64,000 nucleotides of DNA from Skermanella rosea (GTDB lineage: Bacteria; Pseudomonadota; Alphaproteobacteria; Azospirillales; Azospirillaceae): assembly GCF_016806835.2 (NCBI RefSeq), contig NZ_CP086111.1, positions 5,573,471 to 5,637,470 on the forward strand, given 5' to 3'. How positions within the stretch are numbered: position 1 is the first letter of the stretch; every line of letters begins with the position of its first letter. Under the pieces are notes generated by a model that was not told the origin of the DNA, did no database searches, and saw nothing but the letters and a program-made list of their open reading frames with translations. Below, in pieces: positions 1 to 7,563 of the stretch. Both the position numbers and the translations under genes were made by a program.

Positions 1-286
1 CCTGCGAGGGTCATGCCGCAGCCGTCAGGAATTATGTTTCCTATGCCTACTAAAATCTATAATAGGATTTCTGCTGTAGCCGTCAAGAGGACAGTTTCCA
101 CTGGTTGCCGGCTGTCGGCCCTGCTGCGGGCTATACTGCGCTTCTGCAAGAGACCCTCAGCTTGCATACCTGGTGGGTATAAACTTAAACGTATAAAGTA
201 TTGGCGTCTACTGGATACGAACTGCGATAGTTCTCTCAGAGTACGAACAAATCTATCCAAGAATAATAAAGCTGAGGGAGAGAGCA
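1..286. other. Leader region upstream of bfd, no gene
   Basis: I see no convincing coding sequence here. The stretch is more AT-rich than its surroundings and contains an imperfect dyad at 53-70 (AAATC...GATTT) and TA-rich segments around 178-200 that could serve as a promoter for the ferredoxin gene starting at 287. An iron-responsive operator would be expected before a bfd gene, but I cannot assign the dyad to a known regulator. Confidence 0.4.
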
Positions 287-511
287 GTGTACGTCTGCAT
301 CTGCAACGCTTTCACGGAAAAGCAAGTTTGCACGGCGATCCGCAAGGGAATATCAACACCGTCCGGCCTGTTTCGTCATCTCGGTTGCGTTCCGCAATGC
401 GGAAAGTGCGTACCCACCGTGCGGCACATGGTCAAAGATCCTGAAAGTCTTTTGAGCCCGCCCGGGCATCATGACAATATCTATCATGTCGAGCTGCAGG
501 CTACTGGATGA
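287..511 (+). CDS. bfd: Bacterioferritin-associated ferredoxin-like (2Fe-2S) protein
   Basis: A 74-residue protein of the Bfd / BFD-like [2Fe-2S] family. In the family, Bfd docks on bacterioferritin and passes electrons to its heme so that stored iron is released to the cytoplasm. The four cluster ligands are visible: a CxC pair near the N-terminus (Cys4, Cys6) and CxxC near residues 39-42 (CVPQCGKC), the usual Bfd spacing. The start is a GTG at 287 preceded by a GAGGGAGAG Shine-Dalgarno region at about 274-283. The C-terminal 20 residues show no family signal. No bacterioferritin gene lies in the window, so the partner is elsewhere. Iron regulation is expected but I see no certain operator. 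Confidence 0.85.
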   Translation: MYVCICNAFTEKQVCTAIRKGISTPSGLFRHLGCVPQCGKCVPTVRHMVKDPESLLSPPGHHDNIYHVELQATG

Positions 512-760
512 TGGCGGCAGTTTCCTGGTCATTAGCCCAGGCGCCAAGGACACTCCCCGGTATTACTCGATTGTCTGGAGCACTTGGCTCGATAATCATC
601 CATACTCCCCCGATCTGGAACGGCTCAGCTCCAGGCGGTGATTGAATTTTCGAGCGTCCACCCCCTGCCCTGGAGGGCCTCTGGACGGGCAGTAAACCAA
701 GACTTGCAAGGCGCCCCGGTATGAAAGGCGCTCCACTCCTTCTTCACCGAGGATACAACC

Positions 761-1174
761 ATGTCGCCTACCAGCTTGAGCAAGCCACCCGCAACTCCCG
801 GCTCGCCGGCAGAGGAGGCAGATAAGGCGGACACCTTCGACATCGGTCCGAAGCGCAATGTGCCTGGCCTGATTGCCGGCCCCGTGGCTGGACTGCTGCT
901 GGCATTGGTCCTGCCCGACAACCTGGCCTTCGAGGGCCGCGCTGTGGCCGGCTGCGCACTGTGGATGGCGATCTGGTGGATGACCGAAGCGGCTCCGATC
1001 CCGGTCACTTCCCTGCTGCCGCTGGTGCTCTTCCCGCTGTTCGGCCTGGATACCTTGCGGAATGTCGCGGCACCCTACGCCGATCCGGTGGTTTTCCTGG
1101 TGACGGGTGGCGTTATTCTGGGGCTCGCCAAGGTTTCCTGTTCGGAGGCATTCTCGCCCTGGCTGCCGGCCTGA
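761..1174 (+). pseudogene. Truncated DASS/SLC13-family anion symporter, N-terminal remnant
   Basis: The first ~120 residues read as the N-terminus of a divalent anion:sodium symporter: a cytoplasmic lead, a first membrane helix, then the characteristic ALWMAIWWMTEAAPIPVTSL block and a PYADPVVFLVTGGVILGLA segment. Family members are about 450-500 residues and this frame ends at 137, with an unrelated tail after residue ~123. Downstream sequence in the other frames does not continue the family, so a deletion or recombination rather than a single frameshift removed the rest. The start ATG has a GAGG eight bases upstream. It is unlikely to transport anything. Confidence 0.75.
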
Positions 1175-1659
1175 TGCACTGGTACAGGGCGCTGCGGATC
1201 TCTCCTGGCCCAGGATGCCAGCCCTGACACCACCCGTGGTGATTGCCTGAAACTGATGTGGAGAAAATCGTGTCGCATGCCTCTCAGGCGGCTCGTCGAG
1301 CCCACGGGTGGCGCAAGAAGTCCGGAGTCAGTTTTCAAGGTTTGACAAAACATGAAGATGAACTAAGATGATCGGTATGTTTATCATCGTGTCCTTTGAT
1401 CGTCTCCTGCATCGCGCAGGTCACCTCATCGCGGGCAACTAGCCCCGGGCTCGACGCGTGCCGCCGGGTCGCGGGCCCGGGGGCACTTTCAGGACACTAC
1501 AACTCATCCAGTCTTTTGGAAAAGCGGACGTTTAAGGCGTCCGAAGCGGCGGCGTTTCAAAATACTGTGTCTGTTCCGTCTGGCGGAGAGACGCCTTGCA
1601 GGCTGCTGAGCGCCTGCAAGTTCGGCATGCAGTCGCGTATCGTCGAGAGGAGATCCCCG
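1175..1659. other. Non-coding stretch with a candidate promoter
   Basis: About 480 bases with no convincing gene on either strand. It contains a sigma-70-like promoter candidate at 1342-1369 and a short GGACG/CGTCC dyad around 1527-1545. It separates the broken transporter from the small gene at 1660. Confidence 0.4.
1342..1369 (+). promoter_or_regulatory. Candidate sigma-70 promoter
   Basis: TTGACA at 1342-1347 and TAAGAT at 1364-1369 are separated by 16 bases, close to the consensus housekeeping promoter. It points towards the small gene at 1660 and rnk, about 300 bases downstream, so it could also start an undescribed transcript in this gap. Confidence 0.4.
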
Positions 1660-1827
1660 ATGGCGTTGAAACCGAAGACCCCTGCTAGCGAGTTCAATTC
1701 CGACCCTGGAGTGGTGTTGCCCGATGAAAAGGTGGTGAGACTGGCGCCGAAACTTCGCCCCCGCTCGCAGGACCAGCAGATTGCTCCACAGGGCGACGGG
1801 GACGATTCGGGTCCTGCCGCCGCCTGA
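1660..1827 (+). CDS. Small hypothetical protein (55 aa)
   Basis: A 55-residue hydrophilic protein, rich in Pro, Asp, Gln and basic residues, with no family I recognise. Support is modest: a GAGAGGAG Shine-Dalgarno motif 7-9 bases before the ATG and tight spacing to the following rnk-like gene, whose ATG begins eight bases after this stop. No membrane helix, signal peptide or cysteines. It may be a leader or a small protein co-expressed with rnk. Confidence 0.4.
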   Translation: MALKPKTPASEFNSDPGVVLPDEKVVRLAPKLRPRSQDQQIAPQGDGDDSGPAAA

Positions 1828-1834
1828 TAATCAA

Positions 1835-2296
1835 ATGCCGGAAAACCGCACGACGATGGAGGATAAATTGAGGAAGAACATACAGGTCGGATCGCCAGCT
1901 GGTCGAAAGCAGCCCCGCATCACGCTCACGGCGGATGACCATGACCGCCTTTCGGCCCTGGTGCGCGCCGCCACGGGAACGATGCCGGAAGTCGCCTCCT
2001 GCCTGGCCGAGGAACTGGATCGCGCTTCCATACTCCCGAGGGGTCAGGCTGCCGAAGACATCGTGTGTATAGGCAGCCAATTGGAGTACCGGGACGAGGC
2101 GGCGGGAACCGTACGGACGGTGACGCTGGTTTATCCGGGAGAGGCCGACATCTCGCAGGCGAAAGTTTCAGTGCTCACGCCGATCGGGATCGCCCTGATC
2201 GGCCTCAAGGCAGGACAATCGATCACTTGGGAGACGCGGAACGGGACTGTGAGAGAACTGACCTTGCTTGGGGTGCGGCAGCCCCAGGACGCCTGA
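1835..2296 (+). CDS. rnk: Rnk-like nucleoside diphosphate kinase regulator (GreA/GreB C-domain)
   Basis: A 153-residue protein of the Rnk family. These carry a C-terminal GreA/GreB-type FKBP-like domain and can bind RNA polymerase; Rnk was named for its effect on nucleoside diphosphate kinase levels. The N-terminal part (residues ~28-65) matches the helical Rnk segment (LTADDHDRLSAL...). The C-terminal half shows the diagnostic VTLVYPGEADIS, VSVLTPIGIALIGL and GQSITWE blocks. ATG 1835 is used here; ATG 1856 (146 aa) is equally possible because neither has a clear ribosome binding site. It follows the 55-aa gene directly. Confidence 0.85.
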   Translation: MPENRTTMEDKLRKNIQVGSPAGRKQPRITLTADDHDRLSALVRAATGTMPEVASCLAEELDRASILPRGQAAEDIVCIGSQLEYRDEAAGTVRTVTLVYPGEADISQAKVSVLTPIGIALIGLKAGQSITWETRNGTVRELTLLGVRQPQDA

Positions 2297-2417
2297 CCGC
2301 CATAGGCCAGGGACGCTGCGGCGGATATCGTCTCTTTCGGGAACTCTCGCCAATCCAGGGCGGGTGGCTTATTGAGGTCACGCGCGGCGAAAGGATCCTG
2401 CCGATGAAACAGCTGGA

Positions 2418-2457
2418 AGCCTTGGCTGCAGCCACGCGAGCGGCTGCAGCCAAGGCT
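2418..2457. repeat. Perfect 16-bp inverted repeat with 8-nt loop
   Basis: AGCCTTGGCTGCAGCC at 2418-2433 and its exact complement at 2442-2457 enclose ACGCGAGC. It lies 120 bases after the rnk stop and before the MIP18 gene. It could fold as a strong hairpin and end rnk transcription, but no T-run follows, so an intrinsic terminator is not demonstrated. A dyad protein-binding site is the alternative. Confidence 0.6.
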
Positions 2458-2542
2458 GCGTTCTTGTGCGGATGGTCCGCCGCAGTTATCTGTTGGATCT
2501 ATTCAGGTCCAAACTGCTGAGGTGAAAGGAAAAAACCGCCCC

Positions 2543-2857
2543 ATGAATTCCGAACAAGCCATTTCTGCCGCATGGGAAGCACTGGGCCACGTCCTCGATC
2601 CCGAAACCGAACTCAGCGTGGTCGAGATGGGCCTCGTCTACGGTGTCGAGGAGACCTCGAACGGCCTGCGCGTCCTGATGACCCTGACGCATCCGAGCTG
2701 TCCGATGGGCGGTCTGATCGTGGAGCAGGCGGAAGCGGCGCTGGCTGCGGTTGCTGATCCTGCTTACCCGGTGCAGATCGAGTTGACCTTCGACCCGCCC
2801 TGGACTCCGGACCGGATCACCGCCGAGGGTCGCCGCCGGTTGGGCCGAGCCGGGTAA
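2543..2857 (+). CDS. MIP18/DUF59-family Fe-S cluster assembly factor
   Basis: A 104-residue single-domain protein of the MIP18 (DUF59) family, related to SufT and PaaD, which assist maturation of Fe-S proteins in the cytoplasm. The sequence shows the family pattern LDPETELSVVEMGLVYGV at residues ~19-36 and the conserved cysteine in THPSCPMGG (residues ~50-58), followed by the FDPPWTPD segment near the C-terminus. An in-frame GTG lies 21 bases upstream; I prefer ATG 2543, with GAAAGGA about 12 bases before it. The location near many Fe-S-dependent denitrification proteins is suggestive only. Confidence 0.8.
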   Translation: MNSEQAISAAWEALGHVLDPETELSVVEMGLVYGVEETSNGLRVLMTLTHPSCPMGGLIVEQAEAALAAVADPAYPVQIELTFDPPWTPDRITAEGRRRLGRAG

Positions 2858-2884
2858 ATTCGTCCGCCTACTTGGTATGGGCGC

Positions 2885-3601
2885 TCAGTCCTCGGGGGTA
2901 TCCTCATCCTCCAGGCAGAACTCCCGTAGGGCATCGATATCAGCGATCGACACCACCGAGCCGTGAACCTCGACGCCGATCGGCCGCAGCTTCGCGAGCG
3001 CCCGGGAGAAAGTCTCGGGCTGGATCCCGAGCCGCCTTGCGACCAGGGATTTCTCCAGCGGAAGCTTGAAGGAAGCGTTGCCTCCGCCCGGAGGGCACAG
3101 TTTGAGCAGGAAGCTGCCGGCCCGCTGGGGAGCGGACTGGACCTGAAGCTGCTCGACCTGCTGGACCAGCATGCGCAGGCGCGTGGACAGGGAGCCCAGC
3201 ATAGCGAACGCCGTCCTGACGTCCGACTGGACGCAGCGGGCGAATGCCTTGGATGTGATCGACAGCACGCGGAGGTCCGTCACCGCCTGGGCGCTGACAG
3301 GGAAATGGCCCCCCGCAAACATGGCCGCTTCGGCAAAGCTCTCGCCAGCATTCACCATCCGGATCACGGCCTCGGCCCCGTCACGGTTGACCCGGTACAG
3401 CTTCGCCCAGCCTTCCAGCACGACAAAGAACCGATCCGCCGGATCTCCCTGCATGAACAGGTCGGCTCCCCGCTCCACCGTCCGCACCGTGGCGGTCGTC
3501 AGCAGCGAGGCGAGATCCTGTTCGGCGAGTTGCTCGAACATTGGCAAGTTGCGCACGAGATCAGCATCCCGTGCAGATAGACCGGCAGGCAGAGTGGGCA
3601 T
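2885..3601 (-). CDS. Crp/Fnr-family transcriptional regulator with FNR-like recognition helix
   Basis: A 238-residue regulator with an N-terminal cyclic-nucleotide-binding fold (residues ~20-135), a dimerisation helix, and a C-terminal winged HTH. The FNR-type cysteine cluster is absent, so it is not a [4Fe-4S] oxygen sensor; it resembles DNR/NnrR-type regulators that respond to NO. The recognition helix reads QPETFSRALAKL and keeps the Glu-x-x-Ser-Arg triad that in FNR contacts TTGAT half-sites. That makes it the likelier reader of the TTGAT/C-type boxes in this window. ATG 3601 is chosen over an in-frame TTG at 3655. It may form an NO-responsive switch, but the effector cannot be read from sequence. 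Confidence 0.85.
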   Translation of the reverse strand: MPTLPAGLSARDADLVRNLPMFEQLAEQDLASLLTTATVRTVERGADLFMQGDPADRFFVVLEGWAKLYRVNRDGAEAVIRMVNAGESFAEAAMFAGGHFPVSAQAVTDLRVLSITSKAFARCVQSDVRTAFAMLGSLSTRLRMLVQQVEQLQVQSAPQRAGSFLLKLCPPGGGNASFKLPLEKSLVARRLGIQPETFSRALAKLRPIGVEVHGSVVSIADIDALREFCLEDEDTPED

Positions 3602-3791
3602 GAACGAGGCTGTTCCCTGTGATGGCTGCCATGTGGCTGTAATCAGGAGGATCAAGATCAGACCACGATCATATCAAACCTGGTCGGAAATGGGCAGCCT
3701 ACGGTGTTCAAACGACATCCTTCGCGTTCCGACGAGGGAACAAAAAGGGTGTGTCTACCACCTGCCTTCAATAACGGGTTCGACCAGAAGC

Positions 3792-5129
3792 TCACGTGGC
3801 GCCATCGAGAGACAGAACCGCTTCGAACCCGTCGGTACGGCCGGATGCCGGGGAATACAGCACAAGCCGGCCTCCGGCGCCTTTGGCGATGGCGTCGGCA
3901 ATGGCGAGGCCTAGCCCCGAGCCGTCGGCAGCGGTCTGGCCACGCTCGAAGCGGCGAGACAAACGGTTGAGGATTTCGGGCGGTACGAGCGGGCCGCCAT
4001 TAATGACGCGCAGTACACCGCACCGCGTCAGCGCGATGCGCACCGGTTCATGCGCAGCGCCATGGCGCAGGGCGTTTTCGATCAGGTTCCGGGCCAGAAT
4101 GGCGAAGGCGTCAGGATCCATGTAGGACAGGATTTCACCCTGGGGCATCTCGATCTCGATCCGGCCTGCCTCGCCCGCCTCTTTGCGCAGCTCATCCACA
4201 ACCATGCCAAGGACCGGTGCAATATCCATTTCCCGCTCGGCCCGCAGGCGCCCGCCCTCGGCCCGAGCCAGCTGCATCAGTTTCTCCGACAAACGCGAAA
4301 GGCGCCTGAGCGCCGTTTCAATCTCCAGGGCACGGTCGCGGGCGGCGCCCTCACCGGTTTCGGCGATCAGACGCTGGGTTTGCGCAAGTGCCGCTGCAAC
4401 GGGCGTGCGCAGTTCATGGGCGGCGTTGGCAGTGAAGCTGCGCTCGGCTTCCAGCGCGCGGCGCAGTCGGTCCAGAAGAGCGTTCACCGCTCCGGCGACA
4501 GGTTCGATTTCGGCAGGGAGACCACCCGCCGGCACTGGGGCAAGATCGCCGCTGCCGCGCATCGCGATCGCATCCCGGAATGCCCGGATCGGCCGAATCG
4601 AGCCCCGCACCAGCGCCCAGACCCCTAGAAGGCTGAGCGGAACCAGCAGGACAAGCGGCAGGGCCAGCGCCCAAACCGCTTCGTGCGCGACTTCGCGGCG
4701 GTGCGCCAGGGGTTCGGCCACCGAAATCGTGACCGTGCCCTGCAGGGCCGCGTCGTGATAGATGCGATGCGTGGGCGTCGAGGCGAAGCCCGTGCCGGTA
4801 AAGGGTGGGAAAGCGGCCTCGTCCGCCGCATGCGAGCGCATCAGCACCGTGCCCCCGGCATCGCGCACAAGATAGGTGAAATATTCCTCATGCGCGCGCA
4901 GCGTTGCCACGCGCTGCGTAATGGCGTCGTCCTCTTCGCGGTTGAGTATCTCCAGTACGGCAACCGGCAGTATCCGCTGCCCCGTTTCCTCAAGCGCGCT
5001 GTCGAAGACCTGATCTAGTTCCGCGTGCAGAATAAGGGTCGTCACCACGGCCGCCGCCGTCCACAGCACCGTCAGCCCAAGCGCCAGCGCCAGCGCCAGC
5101 CGCCCCTGAAGGCTGCGCGGCACGGTCAT
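3792..5129 (-). CDS. Sensor histidine kinase (QseC/TctE type)
   Basis: A 445-residue inner-membrane kinase: TM1 at residues ~11-34, a periplasmic sensor of ~110 residues, TM2 at ~152-174, a HAMP-like linker, then the HisKA domain with phospho-acceptor His238 in AAHELRTP, an N-box (NLIENALRHG) and a G-box (GSGLGLAIADAIA) in the HATPase domain. It overlaps the response regulator gene by four bases, so the two are co-translated. The target is very likely the divergent PepSY/DUF2271 genes, because two near-identical operator copies precede them. The signal is unknown; relatives sense iron, polymyxin or other envelope cues. Confidence 0.9.
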   Translation of the reverse strand: MTVPRSLQGRLALALALGLTVLWTAAAVVTTLILHAELDQVFDSALEETGQRILPVAVLEILNREEDDAITQRVATLRAHEEYFTYLVRDAGGTVLMRSHAADEAAFPPFTGTGFASTPTHRIYHDAALQGTVTISVAEPLAHRREVAHEAVWALALPLVLLVPLSLLGVWALVRGSIRPIRAFRDAIAMRGSGDLAPVPAGGLPAEIEPVAGAVNALLDRLRRALEAERSFTANAAHELRTPVAAALAQTQRLIAETGEGAARDRALEIETALRRLSRLSEKLMQLARAEGGRLRAEREMDIAPVLGMVVDELRKEAGEAGRIEIEMPQGEILSYMDPDAFAILARNLIENALRHGAAHEPVRIALTRCGVLRVINGGPLVPPEILNRLSRRFERGQTAADGSGLGLAIADAIAKGAGGRLVLYSPASGRTDGFEAVLSLDGAT

Positions 5130-5788
5130 CCGCCAGCCCCCAGGCGATAGCCGATACCGCGCACGGTCTCGATGACCTCGTGCCCCAGCTTCTTGCGCAA
5201 GCGACTGATATGGACCTCGGTCGTGTTGCTTTCGACCTCGTCATCGAAGGCATAGAGCCGCTCTTCCAATTGCGCCCTCGACATCAGCTGACCGGGGCGC
5301 TGCACGAACGCTTCGAAAAGGACCCATTCGCGGGCGGTCAGCGCCACCGGTTTCCCCGCGCGGGTGACCCGCCGCGCGGCAAGGTCGATCGTGAGGTCGC
5401 CGATCTTGATCAGCGGGTTGGGATTGCCGGAATACCTGCGCGCCACCGCTTTCAGCCGCGCCGACAGTTCCGACAAATCGAAAGGTTTGACCATGTAATC
5501 ATCGGCTCCCGCGTTCAGCCCCTCGACCCGGTCCGAGATCTGGTCGAGTGCAGTCAGGATGATGACAGGCGACACATCGCCTCTGGCGCGCAAGCCGCGC
5601 AGGAAATGAATACCCCGCCCATCAGGCAGCATCAGGTCCAGCAGGATCAGGTCGTAGGAAGCGATTGCCACATGATCGTCGGCGGCGTCCAGCCGTGTGA
5701 CCCAATCCACCGAATGGCCGTCGGCGCGGATCTGGTCGCGCACGGCGGCGCCCAGGATCGTGTCGTCCTCCACCAGAAGCACACGCAT
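5126..5788 (-). CDS. OmpR/PhoB-family response regulator
   Basis: A 220-residue response regulator: receiver domain (residues 1-~115) with acidic pair Glu7-Asp8, phospho-acceptor Asp51 in LILLDLMLPDG and Lys101 in MVKPFD, then an OmpR-type winged helix ending in the VRGIGYRL hairpin. It is cognate to the overlapping kinase by position. Its promoter region faces the PepSY gene and contains one of two copies of the 31-bp element at 5829-5859, so it probably autoregulates and controls both units of the neighbouring operon. Confidence 0.92.
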   Translation of the reverse strand: MRVLLVEDDTILGAAVRDQIRADGHSVDWVTRLDAADDHVAIASYDLILLDLMLPDGRGIHFLRGLRARGDVSPVIILTALDQISDRVEGLNAGADDYMVKPFDLSELSARLKAVARRYSGNPNPLIKIGDLTIDLAARRVTRAGKPVALTAREWVLFEAFVQRPGQLMSRAQLEERLYAFDDEVESNTTEVHISRLRKKLGHEVIETVRGIGYRLGAGG

Positions 5789-5828
5789 TTGTCCGACTCC
5801 TCATGATCTTGCCGCCTCTTAATGCCGT

Positions 5829-5875
5829 GCGAAGCTGACGGCCACCTGAAGCGGATTTCAATGAAGACTTCAGGT
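5829..5875. promoter_or_regulatory. Putative response-regulator operator, copy 1
   Basis: A 31-bp element (5829-5859) recurs at 6988-7018 with only three mismatches; the core is CTGACGGCSACCTGAAG. In this copy ACCTGAAG (5844-5851) is mirrored by CTTCAGGT (5868-5875), giving a dyad in the divergent intergenic region between the response regulator and the PepSY gene. Placement before both units suggests the binding site of the adjacent OmpR-family regulator. Confidence 0.65.
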
Positions 5876-5935
5876 GACCTTCAGGATGGGGTGTCAGAGA
5901 TAAGGCATCGCCATCCCATTATGGGAATATCAAAG

Positions 5936-6337
5936 ATGAGAAAGACAGTTCTTGCCGTTGCCGTCCTGCTTAGCTCTCTTGGCGCGGGATCGGTGCTGGC
6001 CGACGAGGACGATTGCCGTACAACCATGTCCGAGTGGCAGCCGCGTGAGGCGGTGGTGGCCACGGTCGAGGGGTTCGGATGGCAAGTCCGGCGCGTCAAG
6101 GTCGATGACGGCTGCTACGAGGTCAAGGGCCGGGACACGGACGGCAATGACGTCGAGGCGACGCTTGATCCGGGCACGCTGGCGCTGGTCAGGTTGGAGG
6201 TCGAGTTCCGCCCCGGCGCCGACCCGTCGCGCTATGTGACTGGAGCGCGCACCACGGCGCCGGCCCCCGCGCAGCAGACGCCGCCCGCCAACCGCCTGTT
6301 CAACAATGGCGCACGGCCTTCCGTGACTGTCGAGTGA
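5936..6337 (+). CDS. Periplasmic PepSY-domain protein
   Basis: A 133-residue exported protein: signal peptide (residues 1-~21, cleavage near VLADED), then a PepSY domain of about 75 residues (WQPREAVVATVEGFGW... through LDPGTLALVRLEVEF) and a Pro/Ala-rich tail. PepSY proteins are small periplasmic domains often found with flavin reductases, redox proteins and two-component systems; the molecular role is not settled. The two Cys (DDCRTT and DGCYEV) flank the first strand and could form a disulphide. ATG 5936 is chosen because it gives the signal peptide. First gene after operator copy 1. Confidence 0.85.
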   Translation: MRKTVLAVAVLLSSLGAGSVLADEDDCRTTMSEWQPREAVVATVEGFGWQVRRVKVDDGCYEVKGRDTDGNDVEATLDPGTLALVRLEVEFRPGADPSRYVTGARTTAPAPAQQTPPANRLFNNGARPSVTVE

Positions 6338-6389
6338 TGATCCACGTCTGTGATCCACTGGTCAGGATCTTTTTAGAGGAGTTCAAGTC

Positions 6390-6881
6390 ATGAACGTACA
6401 AAAGCCTCTGCTGTCCGCGCTGCTTGCGGCAAGCCTGATGTGCGCCACGGCCGGGGTTGGGCTGGCGGCGGCTTCGCCTTCCCACCAAGGGCACGCCGGC
6501 ACCGGCGCGGCAATTGCCGAGTTGACCCTCAACGATGGTCAGAAGTGGCCAAGCGACACCGCCCTGCGCGAGGGGATGACCGGGATTCGCGCCATCCTGC
6601 GCGCCTCATTGAGCCAGATCCATGGGGGCAGCTTTTCGGCGGCCGAGTACGCTGCCTTGGCTGACCGGGTGGAGAGCCAGGTCAATGGCGTCGTCCGGAA
6701 CTGCCGTTTGCCACCGGAAGCCGATGCCCAGCTCCACCTGGTCATCTCCGACATTCTCGATGGCGCCGAAATGATGAGGAACGACAATGGCCGTGTCGAG
6801 GGCGCCATCAAGCTGATGCGGACACTTCACGCCTACGGCGACTACTTCGATCACCCCGACTGGCACACAGTCGCCAATTGA
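6390..6881 (+). CDS. Exported helical protein, DnrO-like, function unknown
   Basis: A 163-residue exported protein: signal peptide to about residue 26 (VGLAAAS), a His-bearing linker (HQGHAG), then an all-helical body with the pattern LTLNDGQKWPSD, MTGIR, CRLPPEADAQLH and YGDYFDHPDWH. Similar proteins are annotated DnrO-like or hypothetical. The body size resembles the four-helix cytochrome b562/CpxP class, and the conserved His and Met residues could bind a metal or heme; this is inference. AGAGGAG precedes the ATG by about nine bases. It is the last gene before a strong terminator at 6946, so it forms a two-gene unit with the PepSY gene. Confidence 0.65.
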   Translation: MNVQKPLLSALLAASLMCATAGVGLAAASPSHQGHAGTGAAIAELTLNDGQKWPSDTALREGMTGIRAILRASLSQIHGGSFSAAEYAALADRVESQVNGVVRNCRLPPEADAQLHLVISDILDGAEMMRNDNGRVEGAIKLMRTLHAYGDYFDHPDWHTVAN

Positions 6882-6945
6882 GTCGGGATAAGCAATCCGG
6901 TCGATCCGACCCGACGTTCCCTCCATGCCGCATCGTCCTCCCGCT

Positions 6946-6978
6946 ACGCCCCGCCCCTCGCGCGGGGCGTCTTTCTTT
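6946..6978 (+). terminator. Intrinsic terminator after the PepSY/DnrO-like unit
   Basis: ACGCCCCGC (6946-6954) pairs perfectly with GCGGGGCGT (6962-6970) around a seven-base loop and is followed directly by CTTTCTTT. This fits a Rho-independent terminator and separates the first target unit from the second, which has its own operator copy 16 bases further on. Confidence 0.8.
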
Positions 6979-6987
6979 GAAGCCAAC

Positions 6988-7018
6988 GCGAACCTGACGG
7001 CGACCTGAAGCTGATTTC
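6988..7018 (+). promoter_or_regulatory. Putative response-regulator operator, copy 2
   Basis: The second copy of the 31-bp element seen at 5829-5859, 28 of 31 positions identical. It lies between the terminator at 6946-6978 and the DUF2271 gene at 7093, so it probably drives the second unit. A TTCAGG half-site also follows at about 7025. Confidence 0.65.
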
Positions 7019-7092
7019 TTCCGACGTTCAGGGGCGTGTCAGGTGGCCCGGTCAGTTTGGCCCCATCGGATACGTTACCGGAGGCTCAAACA

Positions 7093-7563
7093 ATGAAATC
7101 CCTGCTCGCCGCTCTCGCTCTGACTACCGCGCTGACCCTGCCGCAGATCGCCATGGCGAAACCCGTCACGCTGACCACCACGCTGAACGATTACGGTGGG
7201 GATGGAGCCTATCTGGCGCTCTATGTGACCGATGCGAAGGGCGCCTATGCCGGCAGCCTCTGGATGGCGGGCGGCAAAACCAAATACTACGAGCATCTGC
7301 GCGACTGGCACAGCGCCACCGGCGGAAATGCGGCGGAGATCAACGGCATCACCGGGGCCAGCGTCGGCGCCGGGGGCACGCTCAAGATCACGCTCGATCT
7401 AGCCGACGCCCTGTTCGACGCGGGCTACAAGCTGCACATCGACGTCGCGGTCGAGGATATGCGCGACAGCCCATCCGAGGTGGTTGTCGCGCTCACGAGC
7501 ACCGGGGCCGGCCAGCCGGCATCGGGCCGCCGCTATATCCGCAACTTCACCTACGGCCTGTGA
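7093..7563 (+). CDS. Periplasmic DUF2271 protein, candidate FMN carrier
   Basis: A 156-residue exported protein with a signal peptide to about residue 22 (IAMAKP) and a single DUF2271 domain, a beta-rich periplasmic fold. The sequence has Trp57-Met58 (SLWMAGG), YYEHLRDWH at ~65-73, and NGITGAS at 84-90. That last motif closely resembles the D-x-x-(S/T)-G-A-(T/S) site to which ApbE enzymes attach FMN, with Asn in place of Asp. An ApbE gene lies two genes downstream, so the protein may carry covalent FMN; this is inference. Start ATG 7093 has GGAGG nine bases upstream. Its stop overlaps the first possible start of the next gene. Confidence 0.8.
   Translation: MKSLLAALALTTALTLPQIAMAKPVTLTTTLNDYGGDGAYLALYVTDAKGAYAGSLWMAGGKTKYYEHLRDWHSATGGNAAEINGITGASVGAGGTLKITLDLADALFDAGYKLHIDVAVEDMRDSPSEVVVALTSTGAGQPASGRRYIRNFTYGL

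Noticed and set aside
57-260. 67-codon minus-strand frame near the left edge
   Set aside because: No ribosome binding site, no family pattern, AT-rich regulatory-looking DNA.
1175-1230. Continuation of the DASS transporter after a single frameshift
   Set aside because: The shifted frame gives a hydrophobic stretch but no family motifs, so a simple frameshift does not restore the gene.
3640-3690. FNR box before the first Crp/Fnr gene
   Set aside because: TTGATATGATC and TTGATCCTCCTGAT segments occur but neither gives a paired half-site at N4 spacing.
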